From the NCBI GenBank assembly GCA_023390335.1, contig JAEWCZ010000066.1:682001-746000 (forward strand): DNA of 64,000 nucleotides, written 5' to 3'. Made by a program: the position numbers and the translations under genes. This DNA is from Bacillota bacterium (GTDB taxonomy: Bacteria > Bacillota > Clostridia > Acetivibrionales > DSM-1351). The notes below the pieces were generated by a model that made no database searches, was not told where the DNA came from, and saw only the letters and a list, made by a program, of their open reading frames with translations. The stretch's first letter is position 1, and every line of letters starts with the position of its first letter. Shown here piece by piece: positions 18,691 through 26,002 of this stretch.

Positions 18691-19959
18691 GTGGATAAAT
18701 TCAACATATACCAGCAAATAGCTGAAAGAACTCAAGGGGATATTTACATAGGAATTGTGGGACCTGTCAGGACGGGAAAATCAACTTTTATTAAAAGGTT
18801 CATGGATTTGTTGGTCATCCCTAATATAGAGAACACATATCAAAAAGAGAGGGCAATAGATGAACTTCCGCAAAGTGCATCCGGAAGAACTATAATGACC
18901 ACTGAACCTAAATTTATCCCCAATGAAGCAGTAGAAGTAGTTATTGACGAAAACGTACAGCTCAAAGTAAGAATGATTGACTGTGTAGGCTACATGGTCA
19001 AAGGTGCAATGGGACATTTAGAAAACAATGCCCCGAGAATGGTTTCAACACCGTGGTATGATCATCAGATACCTTTTGAGGAAGCGGCCGAGCTTGGTAC
19101 AAAGAAAGTAATCAATGAACATTCAACCATAGGTATTGTAATCACAACAGATGGTTCAATTTCAGATATCCCGAGAGAGGATTATGTTGAAGCTGAGAGA
19201 AGGGTAATAACCGAACTGAAGGCTATTAATAAACCCTTTGTAGTGATTATCAACTCAACGAATCCTAGAGATTCAGAAACATTGAAGTTACGTGACGAGA
19301 TGGAGCAAAAGTACGGTGTAACGGTAATTGCAATGGATTGCCTCCAAATGAGAATTGATGATGTTGATACCGTTATGGAAAAGGTTCTCCACGAGTTTCC
19401 TATCTGCGAAATAGGTATAAATATACCGAGATGGGTGGAAGCTTTAGATGATTCTCATTGGTTAAAAGCAGATATTATAAATTCAATAAGGGATACCTTT
19501 AAATCAGCCACGAAAATACGTGCAATAAAGGATGCTCTACCTTCTTTCGAGAAATATGAATTTGTTAAGAGGGCAGCTGTTGATAAGGTAAGCCTAGGAG
19601 AAGGTACTGTTCTGATCGATTTGTCTGCTGCAGACGGTCTTTTGTACAGGATATTAAGTGAAGAGTCGGGAATGGAAATCGAAGGTGAACATAAACTTAT
19701 AAGCCTTATAAAAGACCTTGCAAGGGTAAAAAAGGAATACGACAGGGTAGAATATGCCTTGCATGAAGTTAAGGTCAAAGGCTATGGTATGGTCTCGCCT
19801 CAGATGGAAGAACTCACTCTGGAAGAACCTGAGATTATCAAACAGGGGAACAAGTTCGGTGTAAAACTCAGAGCAAGTGCTCCTTCAATACATATTGTTA
19901 GATACAAACAGAAGTGTTTTAGTAATAAGAGGTGGTACAGGAACAACAAAATCGCATGA
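18691..19959 (+). CDS. spoIVA: spoIVA 5' part, interrupted at codon 402
   Basis: The GTG-initiated frame encodes residues 1-401 of SpoIVA, the spore-coat basement-layer ATPase that assembles on the forespore surface in the mother cell. The Walker A motif is GPVRTGKST, near residue 24; DCVGYMVKGA and IINSTNPRD follow. At 19894 native sequence ends (KLRASAPSIH) and 21 unrelated residues lead to a stop at 19957-19959. The missing C-terminal segment is encoded at 25999-26274. As it stands the product lacks the C-terminal region involved in assembly. Removing bases 19886-25990 restores one frame of 492 codons, the length I recall for Bacillus SpoIVA. Confidence 0.95.
   Translation: MDKFNIYQQIAERTQGDIYIGIVGPVRTGKSTFIKRFMDLLVIPNIENTYQKERAIDELPQSASGRTIMTTEPKFIPNEAVEVVIDENVQLKVRMIDCVGYMVKGAMGHLENNAPRMVSTPWYDHQIPFEEAAELGTKKVINEHSTIGIVITTDGSISDIPREDYVEAERRVITELKAINKPFVVIINSTNPRDSETLKLRDEMEQKYGVTVIAMDCLQMRIDDVDTVMEKVLHEFPICEIGINIPRWVEALDDSHWLKADIINSIRDTFKSATKIRAIKDALPSFEKYEFVKRAAVDKVSLGEGTVLIDLSAADGLLYRILSEESGMEIEGEHKLISLIKDLARVKKEYDRVEYALHEVKVKGYGMVSPQMEELTLEEPEIIKQGNKFGVKLRASAPSIHIVRYKQKCFSNKRWYRNNKIA
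19886..19895. repeat. attL core of the spoIVA element
   Basis: CAATACATAT, identical to 25991-26000. It covers part of codons Ser-Ile-His-Met of spoIVA. The predicted attP centre reads CAATA-CA-TATTG, an inverted repeat around CA, so the exchange dinucleotide is probably CA at 19891-19892. Confidence 0.9.
19904..19918 (+). repeat. Left arm motif, putative recombinase site
   Basis: ACAAACAGAAGTGTT lies 8 bp inside the left core. It is matched in inverted orientation (14 of 15) at 25970-25984 inside the right end, and repeated exactly at 24329-24343 upstream of the recombinase gene. Confidence 0.8.
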
Positions 19960-20337
19960 TTTTAAATTCAATGTTCAAATACTAATAGGTGTTTCATAAC
20001 ATAAAGCCTGCGAAGAAAAATCTTTGCAGGCTTAAATTATGTGTGGTAATTATGTAGCTTGAATTTATAAATTTTTAGTTTAGCATTACTTTAATTACAA
20101 ATATTGCCGATTATTTAAAAAAGAAGTGAAATTTGAAAGTTGTGGGAGAAACTCCAGAATATCAAGAAAATAATTGTAACATTAAGTAATCATTTGGAAT
20201 ATTATATAATATACACTTTTTCTTAAATGAAGGTATCACGGTTATTCGATTTAAAACAATTTATCATGAAGAAAATAATATCGACAAAGAAAGAAAAAAG
20301 GGATATAATGGGGTAAAATGTATACGGTGGTGATTTC
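19960..20337. other. Left intergenic region of the element
   Basis: Holds a 13-bp-stem hairpin at 20004-20033 and otherwise A+T-rich sequence leading to agrB. I see no convincing gene or promoter. Confidence 0.6.
20004..20033 (+). terminator. Hairpin terminator near the left end of the element
   Basis: AAGCCTGCGAAGA (20004-20016) pairs with TCTTTGCAGGCTT (20021-20033) with one G-T wobble and an AAAA loop. It would end the truncated spoIVA transcript in the integrated state. In an excised circle it would lie just after the extended recombinase frame, which would stop at 19997-19999. Confidence 0.7.
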
Positions 20338-20922
20338 ATGTTAGGGAATATTACAAAAAAAATCACTAATGAGATTGTTTTAAATGTTCCGGGAATCTCA
20401 GAAGAAAAAGCTGAACAAATTGATTATGGATTGTATATGGCTTTCGCAGATGGTTTGAAATTACTTGCAGTATTAATTGCGGCTTTACTTTTGGGGCAAT
20501 TAAAGTATGCTATAGTTGCAGTTATAGTGTTTTCGTTAAATAAATCCTACTTAGGAGGAGTACATGCTAAAACACAAATTGGATGTGTGATCACTCACTT
20601 TTCATTTATATTTGGTACTGTATACCTGGCACAGATTCTTAATATAAAATTCTTAAATATAGTTTTATTTGCTATATCAGGAATTTTGACATTTCTATAC
20701 GCACCTGCAGATCTGGCGTCAAAACCTATTATTACTGAAAAAAGAAAACGGGAGTTAAGGATAAAGGGTAGTATTCTATTAGTGACATGCTTTGCATTTA
20801 CACTTATAGTTCCAAATATATACTCAAATATCATTTCAGTGATTACAATAATAACAACGGTTAACATTACACCAATAGTGTATAGATTAACAAAAAACAA
20901 GAGGGGTGGGATAATTAAATGA
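20338..20922 (+). CDS. agrB: AgrB-family autoinducer-processing protease
   Basis: 194 residues, multi-spanning membrane protein. The catalytic pair of the AgrB family is visible as GGVHAKT (His76) and IGCVITH (Cys83), at nearly the same positions as the residues known in Staphylococcus AgrB. It should cleave the AgrD precursor and form the thiolactone ring. GGTGG-type site just upstream. Its stop overlaps the start of the peptide gene (ATGA), so translation is coupled. It lies inside the spoIVA element. Confidence 0.92.
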   Translation: MLGNITKKITNEIVLNVPGISEEKAEQIDYGLYMAFADGLKLLAVLIAALLLGQLKYAIVAVIVFSLNKSYLGGVHAKTQIGCVITHFSFIFGTVYLAQILNIKFLNIVLFAISGILTFLYAPADLASKPIITEKRKRELRIKGSILLVTCFAFTLIVPNIYSNIISVITIITTVNITPIVYRLTKNKRGGIIK

Positions 20923-21053
20923 AGAGTAAAATTAAATTACTGGTACTAACTGTTCTATCTCTAATTGGAGTATTTGCGGCTACTGCTTCTGCAGGTGCAT
21001 GCTGGTTTTGGTCTTACTATCAACGGGAATGTCCAAAATCATTACTCAAGTAA
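20919..21053 (+). CDS. agrD: AgrD-like cyclic autoinducer peptide precursor
   Basis: 44 residues. A hydrophobic amphipathic leader (KIKLLVLTVLSLIGVFAATA) is followed by SAGACWFWSYYQRECPKSL, the clostridial cyclic-lactone peptide pattern of a Cys ring segment and a charged/proline-containing tail. Cys28 is the likely ring cysteine, with the mature peptide perhaps CWFWS or one residue longer; Cys38 is an unusual second cysteine in the tail. The gene overlaps agrB by four bases and has GAGGGGTGGG upstream. The ring boundaries are inferred. Confidence 0.85.
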   Translation: MKSKIKLLVLTVLSLIGVFAATASAGACWFWSYYQRECPKSLLK

Positions 21054-21055
21054 GC

Positions 21056-21083
21056 AAAAAGAGGCTGTTAAGCCTCTTTTGCT
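21056..21083. terminator. Bidirectional terminator between agrD and the agrC-like gene
   Basis: AAGAGGC and GCCTCTT form a stem at about 21058-21079 with A-rich and T-rich flanks, so it can serve both convergent units. It overlaps the 3' end of the agrC-like gene. Confidence 0.75.
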
Positions 21084-22375
21084 ATCCTTAGAATTTGCGA
21101 GAATATCATTCTTCTTTCATCAAAGATAGTAGAACTCACAATATTCTTGTACGAAGCAAGTATTTTACTTGCAATAATTAATCCGTTTCCACGATCTGTT
21201 CCCTTTGACGAATTTTTGACATTTGGTATTTTGCAACATTCATTTTCTATTCTGATTGTAAGGCTTTCATCCGTACTTATAATTTTCATATCAAGTTTAA
21301 GTTTTCCATTGTTTAAAACTTCTTCTAACGCATTGTCAAGATAAATCCCTATTACTTCACACAAGTCTGAAATTTTAATATTAGGAATAGCATCAACTTC
21401 GCCAATAGTTTCCAAGTCGAATTTTATACCATGACTATTTGCATAGTTGACTTTAGTTGATATTACTCCAAAGAGTCCGGCATTCTTAATGTTATATATA
21501 GCGGTATTTCCTATACTCTGACTTGTCCCTATTATTTCCTTAAGGTATGAAGCAGCCGCATCATACTTATTCATTTGATGCATGGCATATAGGACTGAGA
21601 GGTGATTCATCTGGTCATGTTTTATACGTCTTAAATCATGAAGTGTATTAGCAAGAGATTCATTATAAAATTCTTGCTGCTTTTGTTCTTCCTTTTTCAT
21701 TTCATATTTATGATATATGTTTATGTACCAAACCGAGAAAAAGAAATATGCGAGAGATGATATAAGTACAATAACAAACGATACAGGGTCAAAATGAACA
21801 ACGAAATGCATTCCAAGAAAAGAGGCCATTATCAATATGGTAATAATAAGTAAGAAACCCACAGGTGTGAGATTCTTTATATTCCCGATTAATTTAGCAT
21901 ATGGTATCAATTTGATAAGAACTAGGGCTAGGCAATAAATAATCAGATTCATAATAAAAAATAGGAATAGGTTATTATTTATTGTCTCAGGGGTAGCATT
22001 TATACCTACGGAATAAAAAATCAACGGTACTGTAAAATTTCCTACTCCAACAAAAAGTATAATCAAACAAAAGGATAATACCGCTTTTAACCATTCTACA
22101 CGTAGTAGATACTTTATTAATATTATATTGAGAATTGTTAATAGAATAGATTTAAGAAATTGTAGATTGTCAGGTATGGGAAGCACACTCATCCACAAAG
22201 TAGACACAACTCCGTTTAACACACCATTACAAGCAGTAAATGCAACTAAATAATTTAGTTGTAATTCAATATTAAAATTTTCCTTAAGAAATAAGTACGT
22301 TATGTAAGCAGTTATCATTGCAAATACTGTATTTATCGACAGCTGACCGATTATAAACACTATATTTCCCTCCAA
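21068..22375 (-). CDS. AgrC-like GHKL sensor histidine kinase
   Basis: 435 residues. Six or so hydrophobic segments fill residues 1-220, as in peptide-sensing AgrC kinases. A coiled region leads to the phospho-acceptor RRIKHDQMNHL. The GHKL ATPase shows the N box IYLDNALEEVLN and the late motif GTDRGNGLIIASKI. It is a plausible receptor for the peptide made by agrBD, to which it is convergent. No AgrA-type LytTR regulator gene is present in the element or elsewhere in the window, so its output partner must be encoded elsewhere. Confidence 0.88.
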   Translation of the reverse strand: MEGNIVFIIGQLSINTVFAMITAYITYLFLKENFNIELQLNYLVAFTACNGVLNGVVSTLWMSVLPIPDNLQFLKSILLTILNIILIKYLLRVEWLKAVLSFCLIILFVGVGNFTVPLIFYSVGINATPETINNNLFLFFIMNLIIYCLALVLIKLIPYAKLIGNIKNLTPVGFLLIITILIMASFLGMHFVVHFDPVSFVIVLISSLAYFFFSVWYINIYHKYEMKKEEQKQQEFYNESLANTLHDLRRIKHDQMNHLSVLYAMHQMNKYDAAASYLKEIIGTSQSIGNTAIYNIKNAGLFGVISTKVNYANSHGIKFDLETIGEVDAIPNIKISDLCEVIGIYLDNALEEVLNNGKLKLDMKIISTDESLTIRIENECCKIPNVKNSSKGTDRGNGLIIASKILASYKNIVSSTIFDERRMIFSQILRIAKEA

Positions 22376-22704
22376 GCTTGGAATACTTGATAATATTATA
22401 TTTTTATTTTCTATTAATATTCCACTAATTTACATTATATTATATTTTTCCCCTAATTAATAGCAATTAATGTAAAAAATATGATATTTTATAATATTTT
22501 TATTACTTTTTCGATTATTTTGTTCAAAATAACACTATTTTAATAATAACATATTATAACACTTAATTATATCTTATAAAAATAGTTTTTTTAATCATGC
22601 AGGTTAATAGTGGCTGGAAATAAATTAATGATTTTATTTTTAATTCATAAAAAAGCATTTAACTAATAAATTTATAACAGATAGAAAATACATTGGAGGT
22701 TAAA
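22376..22704. other. Very A+T-rich region between the agrC-like and 44-residue genes
   Basis: About 330 bases of strongly A+T-rich DNA with runs such as TATTATATTTTT. It must hold divergent promoters for both genes, but I could not pick a convincing pair. No gene or clear RNA structure seen. Confidence 0.5.
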
Positions 22705-22839
22705 ATGGCTTTAGATGAAGCTGCAGTAAAGCTTGTGATGGTAGAAGTCAAACTGCATATCAACCAGCGACTGTTTGAACAAGGATATATAACCGAAGAA
22801 ATGTATACAAAAGCCAAGGATATAATTTTAAAGGGGTAA
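22705..22839 (+). CDS. Small SHOCT-like protein inside the element
   Basis: 44 residues with a good GGAGGT site five bases before the ATG. Predicted all-helical, ending INQRLFEQGYITEEMYTKAKDIIL, which resembles the short C-terminal (SHOCT-like) helical motif. Similar small proteins are common in clostridial mobile elements near serine recombinases (recalled). It is followed by its own terminator. A recombination directionality factor is an attractive but unproven role; host-interaction or unrelated functions are possible. Confidence 0.65.
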   Translation: MALDEAAVKLVMVEVKLHINQRLFEQGYITEEMYTKAKDIILKG

Positions 22840-22854
22840 ATGTTCATCTTAAAT

Positions 22855-22877
22855 GCACTGGATTACAGTGCTTTTTT
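22855..22877 (+). terminator. Terminator after the 44-residue gene
   Basis: GCACTG (22855-22860) and CAGTGC (22866-22871) with a five-base loop, followed by six T. Confidence 0.8.
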
Positions 22878-22878
22878 G

Positions 22879-22908
22879 TTGTAAGTCCATTACAATAATT
22901 GGTATAAT
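22879..22908 (+). promoter_or_regulatory. Candidate promoter for the GH53 gene
   Basis: TTGTAA (22879-22884) and TATAAT (22903-22908) with an 18-bp spacer, about 50 bases before the GH53 start. Confidence 0.4.
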
Positions 22909-22956
22909 ATACTTAATATTACGCAAGTCGTAAGTAAATTTATTGGGGGAGATTTA

Positions 22957-24234
22957 ATGAATGCTTGGAAATATAAAAAATTGGTTGTTGTCTCTCTTTT
23001 GGTATTGATGATGGTTTTCGACAACTTTTTTATCAATGTAAATAATTATATAGTATCAGCTGCCACTCCACAGCTTATATATGGTGACGTGGACGGAAGC
23101 GGAGATGTGAATTCTTTGGATTATGCATTAATAAAAAGTTATTTACTGGGAAATATAACAGATTTCCCGGACGTTAATGGTAAAAAGGTTGCTGATGTAA
23201 ACGGAGATAGTAGCATAGATTCTTTGGATATCTCATTGGTTAAAAGTTTTATTTTAGGTATTATAGAAAAATTCCCGATTGAAAGCTCTGCAAATACATT
23301 TGCAAAAGGTGCTGATATTAGCTGGCTGCCACAAATGGAGGCTAGCGGTTATAAGTTTTACAACAAAAATGGCATCCAACAGGATTGTTTACAAATTTTA
23401 AAAGACTACGGAATTAACTCAGTGAGAATTAGAACGTGGGTAAATCCGTCAACAGACAAATGGAATGGCCATTGTAGTACTAGTGAAACTATAGCTTTGG
23501 CAAAGAGGGCCAAGAGCCTTGGTTTCAAAATTATGATTGACTTCCATTACAGTGATTCTTGGGCAGATCCCGGAAAGCAAACAAAACCTGTAGCCTGGTC
23601 GAACCTGGATTTCAATGGTTTGATGAAAACTACATATGATTATACATATGATGTAATGACTCAACTAAGCAATAACGGAATATTACCAGAGTGGGTACAA
23701 GTCGGTAATGAAACCAACAATGGGATGCTATGGGAGGATGGAAAAGCGTCCAATAATATGAGAAATTTCGCATGGCTGGTAAATTGCGGTTATGATGCTG
23801 TGAAAGCAGTAAGCTCAAAAACCAAGGTAATTGTACATATATCAAATGGTTTTAACAATACATTGTTCAGATGGATATTTGACGGACTAAATTCCAACGG
23901 TGCAAAATACGATGTTATCGGAATGTCCTTATATCCTGAGATAGACAACTATTCTGCGCTTTCAAGCCAATGCCTATCAAACATGAACGATATGATATCA
24001 AGGTATAACAAAGAAATAATGATATGTGAAATAGGAATGCAATATAACTATGCTTCAGAGAGTAAAGCATTTATAACTGATATGATAAACAAGACAAAAT
24101 CGTTATCCAACAATAAGGGTTTAGGTGTATTCTATTGGGAACCGGAGTCATATCCGGGAATGAACGGTTATAATAAAGGCTGCTGGAACTCTGACGGAAA
24201 GCCTACAATTGCAATGGATGGGTTTTTAAATTAG
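22957..24234 (+). CDS. Dockerin-bearing GH53 endo-beta-1,4-galactanase
   Basis: 425 residues. A signal peptide (about 1-36) is followed by a type I dockerin (about 41-108) with two calcium-loop repeats, GDVDGSGDVNSLDYALIKSY and ADVNGDSSIDSLDISLVKSF. The GH53 catalytic domain runs from about 114 to the end, with the acid/base Glu252 in WVQVGNETNNG and nucleophile Glu358 in MICEIGMQY. It should be secreted, bind a scaffoldin cohesin and cleave galactan side chains of pectin. The dockerin is N-terminal, less common than C-terminal. It sits as cargo in the spoIVA element. GGGGGAG precedes the ATG. Confidence 0.94.
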   Translation: MNAWKYKKLVVVSLLVLMMVFDNFFINVNNYIVSAATPQLIYGDVDGSGDVNSLDYALIKSYLLGNITDFPDVNGKKVADVNGDSSIDSLDISLVKSFILGIIEKFPIESSANTFAKGADISWLPQMEASGYKFYNKNGIQQDCLQILKDYGINSVRIRTWVNPSTDKWNGHCSTSETIALAKRAKSLGFKIMIDFHYSDSWADPGKQTKPVAWSNLDFNGLMKTTYDYTYDVMTQLSNNGILPEWVQVGNETNNGMLWEDGKASNNMRNFAWLVNCGYDAVKAVSSKTKVIVHISNGFNNTLFRWIFDGLNSNGAKYDVIGMSLYPEIDNYSALSSQCLSNMNDMISRYNKEIMICEIGMQYNYASESKAFITDMINKTKSLSNNKGLGVFYWEPESYPGMNGYNKGCWNSDGKPTIAMDGFLN

Positions 24235-24253
24235 TACATATGAAGTGATATTT

Positions 24254-24279
24254 GCACCGGGGAAACCGGTGCTTTTTTT
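24254..24279 (+). terminator. Terminator after the GH53 gene
   Basis: GCACCGG (24254-24260) and CCGGTGC (24266-24272) with a GGAAA loop and seven T. Confidence 0.92.
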
Positions 24280-24292
24280 GTTGGGAAAACAT

Positions 24293-24320
24293 TTGACAAA
24301 TATTATTCGAGTAATATAAT
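24293..24320 (+). promoter_or_regulatory. Sigma-A promoter of the element's recombinase
   Basis: TTGACA (24293-24298) and TATAAT (24315-24320), both perfect, with a 16-bp spacer. Predicted start near 24327. It looks like a vegetative rather than a sigma-E or sigma-K promoter. Confidence 0.75.
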
Positions 24321-24328
24321 GAAAAGTA

Positions 24329-24343
24329 ACAAACAGAAGTGTT
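24329..24343 (+). promoter_or_regulatory. Third copy of the att-arm motif, putative operator
   Basis: ACAAACAGAAGTGTT, identical to the left arm motif at 19904-19918. It spans roughly +2 to +16 of the predicted recombinase transcript and abuts the AAAGAGG ribosome binding site. If the recombinase binds this motif in attP, it should also bind here and repress itself. Confidence 0.7.
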
Positions 24344-24358
24344 AAAGAGGTGTGTAGA

Positions 24359-26002
24359 ATGGATTTGTACACGATAAGAAACGAACTTAATACAGGTAAA
24401 ACAATATATGATTTAAATCTGAGAGTTACTTATTATGCAAGGGTATCTACTGAGAAGGACGAACAGGTTCATTCACTGAAAAATCAGATAGAGTATTATG
24501 CTGATTTTATTAAAAGAAATCAGAAGTGGACATATGTAGACGGATATATAGATGAAGGCATAAGTGGTACGAGTGTAAATAAAAGAGAATCGTTCCTGAA
24601 AATGATTTCAGACGCTAAACTGAAGAAATTTGATTTTATTATTACAAAAGAGATTTCAAGATTTTCGAGAAACACTCTGGATAGCATAAAGTATACTCAG
24701 GAGTTGCTGTCTTATGGGGTGGGGGTTCTTTTTCAGTCTGACAATATCAATACATTAATGCCCGATGCTGAGTTGAGATTGACAATTATGTCCAGTATAG
24801 CTCAGGATGAGGTCAGGAAAATATCTGAGAGAGTTAAATTCGGTTTTAAAAGAGCCATAGAAAAAGGAGTAGTACTTGGGAATAATAAGATTTGGGGCTA
24901 TCGAAAAGACAACGGTAAACTCGTAATCGATGAAAAGGAAGCTGATATAGTAAGATTGATATTTGATATGTACGCCACACAAAATATGGGAATAAGAGGG
25001 ATAAGCGCCAAGCTTGATAATATGGGAATAAGAAATAATAAAGGTAATCCGTTTTCATTTTCCACTATTAAGAGTATACTTACAAATCCTAAATATATGG
25101 GATATTATTGTGGAAATAAAACACACAAATTTGATTATAAACTTCATGATAGAAAGTATCTGGATCAGACTGAATGGGTTATGTATAAAGATGAAGAGAC
25201 GGTCCCTCCCATTGTATCCGAAGAAATATGGCAAAAGGCAAATTATATATTAAGAGGTAGAAGCGAAAAACAATCGGCAGAAGATAAGACGAGCTATCAA
25301 AACAAGTACGCCTACAGCGGAAAAATAATTTGTGCAGAGCATAATGTTCCATATTACAGAACACTTTATCGTTACCGTTCAGGGAATAAAGAGGTATGGC
25401 AATGTAAGAGGTATGTTGAGAAGGGGAAAGAGGGTTGTAATTCTCCATCTATTTATACAACAGAGTTAGATATGATAATAAAAAAAGCATACGATGAGAT
25501 AATAGTCAATCGTGCAGAAATTATACATGAAATGATTGCTATGTATTCAAGCCTTGGAGCTCAATCCAAGATAAAAGAAGATATAGCAAAAATCAAAATG
25601 GAGATTAACCAAATACTTAAAATGAAAGATAAACTATTGGAGTTAAGTATAAACGGAAGAATCTCTGATGACGAATTTGAAATAAGAAACAATAGGTTCA
25701 ATGAGGATATTGATAAATTGAGTATTAGGTTAAAGGAACTGGATGAGGATGAATTGAGAAACAAGGAAATAAGTTGCTCAGTTGAAACATTGAGGAAAGT
25801 AATTGCAAAGGAAATTAATTACGATGAAGGACTAGACAATAAATTAATAGAGTCATTATTAGAAAAGATTGAAGTATATAAGATAGACAAGAAAAACGAA
25901 ATAGATTTGAAAGTATACTTTAAGGTATTGACAAAACCCTTTGATTACATGATATTGCGGGATCGTAAAAGCACTTCTGTTTGTTCCTCACAATACATAT
26001 GA
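24359..26002 (+). CDS. Large serine recombinase of the spoIVA element
   Basis: 547 residues from the ATG at 24359 (AGAGGTG upstream; a GTG at 24350 overlaps that site). The resolvase domain has the catalytic Ser30 in YYARVSTEKDEQ and the conserved KEISRFSRNTLDS. The recombinase domain (about 175-290), a ribbon with C/H residues (about 340-400) and a coiled coil (about 430-500) follow. It is intact and lies at the right end, as expected for the enzyme that integrates and excises the element. Its TGA stop (26000-26002) uses bases of spoIVA, so excision would change its C-terminus. Confidence 0.95.
   Translation: MDLYTIRNELNTGKTIYDLNLRVTYYARVSTEKDEQVHSLKNQIEYYADFIKRNQKWTYVDGYIDEGISGTSVNKRESFLKMISDAKLKKFDFIITKEISRFSRNTLDSIKYTQELLSYGVGVLFQSDNINTLMPDAELRLTIMSSIAQDEVRKISERVKFGFKRAIEKGVVLGNNKIWGYRKDNGKLVIDEKEADIVRLIFDMYATQNMGIRGISAKLDNMGIRNNKGNPFSFSTIKSILTNPKYMGYYCGNKTHKFDYKLHDRKYLDQTEWVMYKDEETVPPIVSEEIWQKANYILRGRSEKQSAEDKTSYQNKYAYSGKIICAEHNVPYYRTLYRYRSGNKEVWQCKRYVEKGKEGCNSPSIYTTELDMIIKKAYDEIIVNRAEIIHEMIAMYSSLGAQSKIKEDIAKIKMEINQILKMKDKLLELSINGRISDDEFEIRNNRFNEDIDKLSIRLKELDEDELRNKEISCSVETLRKVIAKEINYDEGLDNKLIESLLEKIEVYKIDKKNEIDLKVYFKVLTKPFDYMILRDRKSTSVCSSQYI
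25970..25984 (-). repeat. Right arm motif, inverted
   Basis: On the minus strand this reads ACAAACAGAAGTGCT, matching the left arm in 14 of 15 bases. It ends 6 bp before the right core. In the joined attP the two arms would face each other across 24 bp, centred on the CA dinucleotide of the core. Confidence 0.8.
25991..26000. repeat. attR core of the spoIVA element
   Basis: CAATACATAT, identical to the attL core. It restores codons Ile-His-Met when joined to the left spoIVA part. Confidence 0.9.

Larger units (their letters stand above)
19886..25990 (+). mobile_element. spoIVA-intervening element, 6,105 bp, skin-like
   Basis: A 10-bp direct repeat (CAATACATAT) bounds the insert at 19886-19895 and 25991-26000; one copy plus the insert is 6,105 bp. 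The two spoIVA parts are undamaged and rejoin exactly. Contents from left: a hairpin, agrB, agrD-like, agrC-like (reverse strand), a 44-residue gene, a dockerin-GH53 gene and a full-length serine recombinase ending at the right junction. This is the architecture of sporulation-intervening elements such as skin in sigK, where the recombinase excises the element in the mother cell. Excision is inferred, not shown. Confidence 0.92.
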
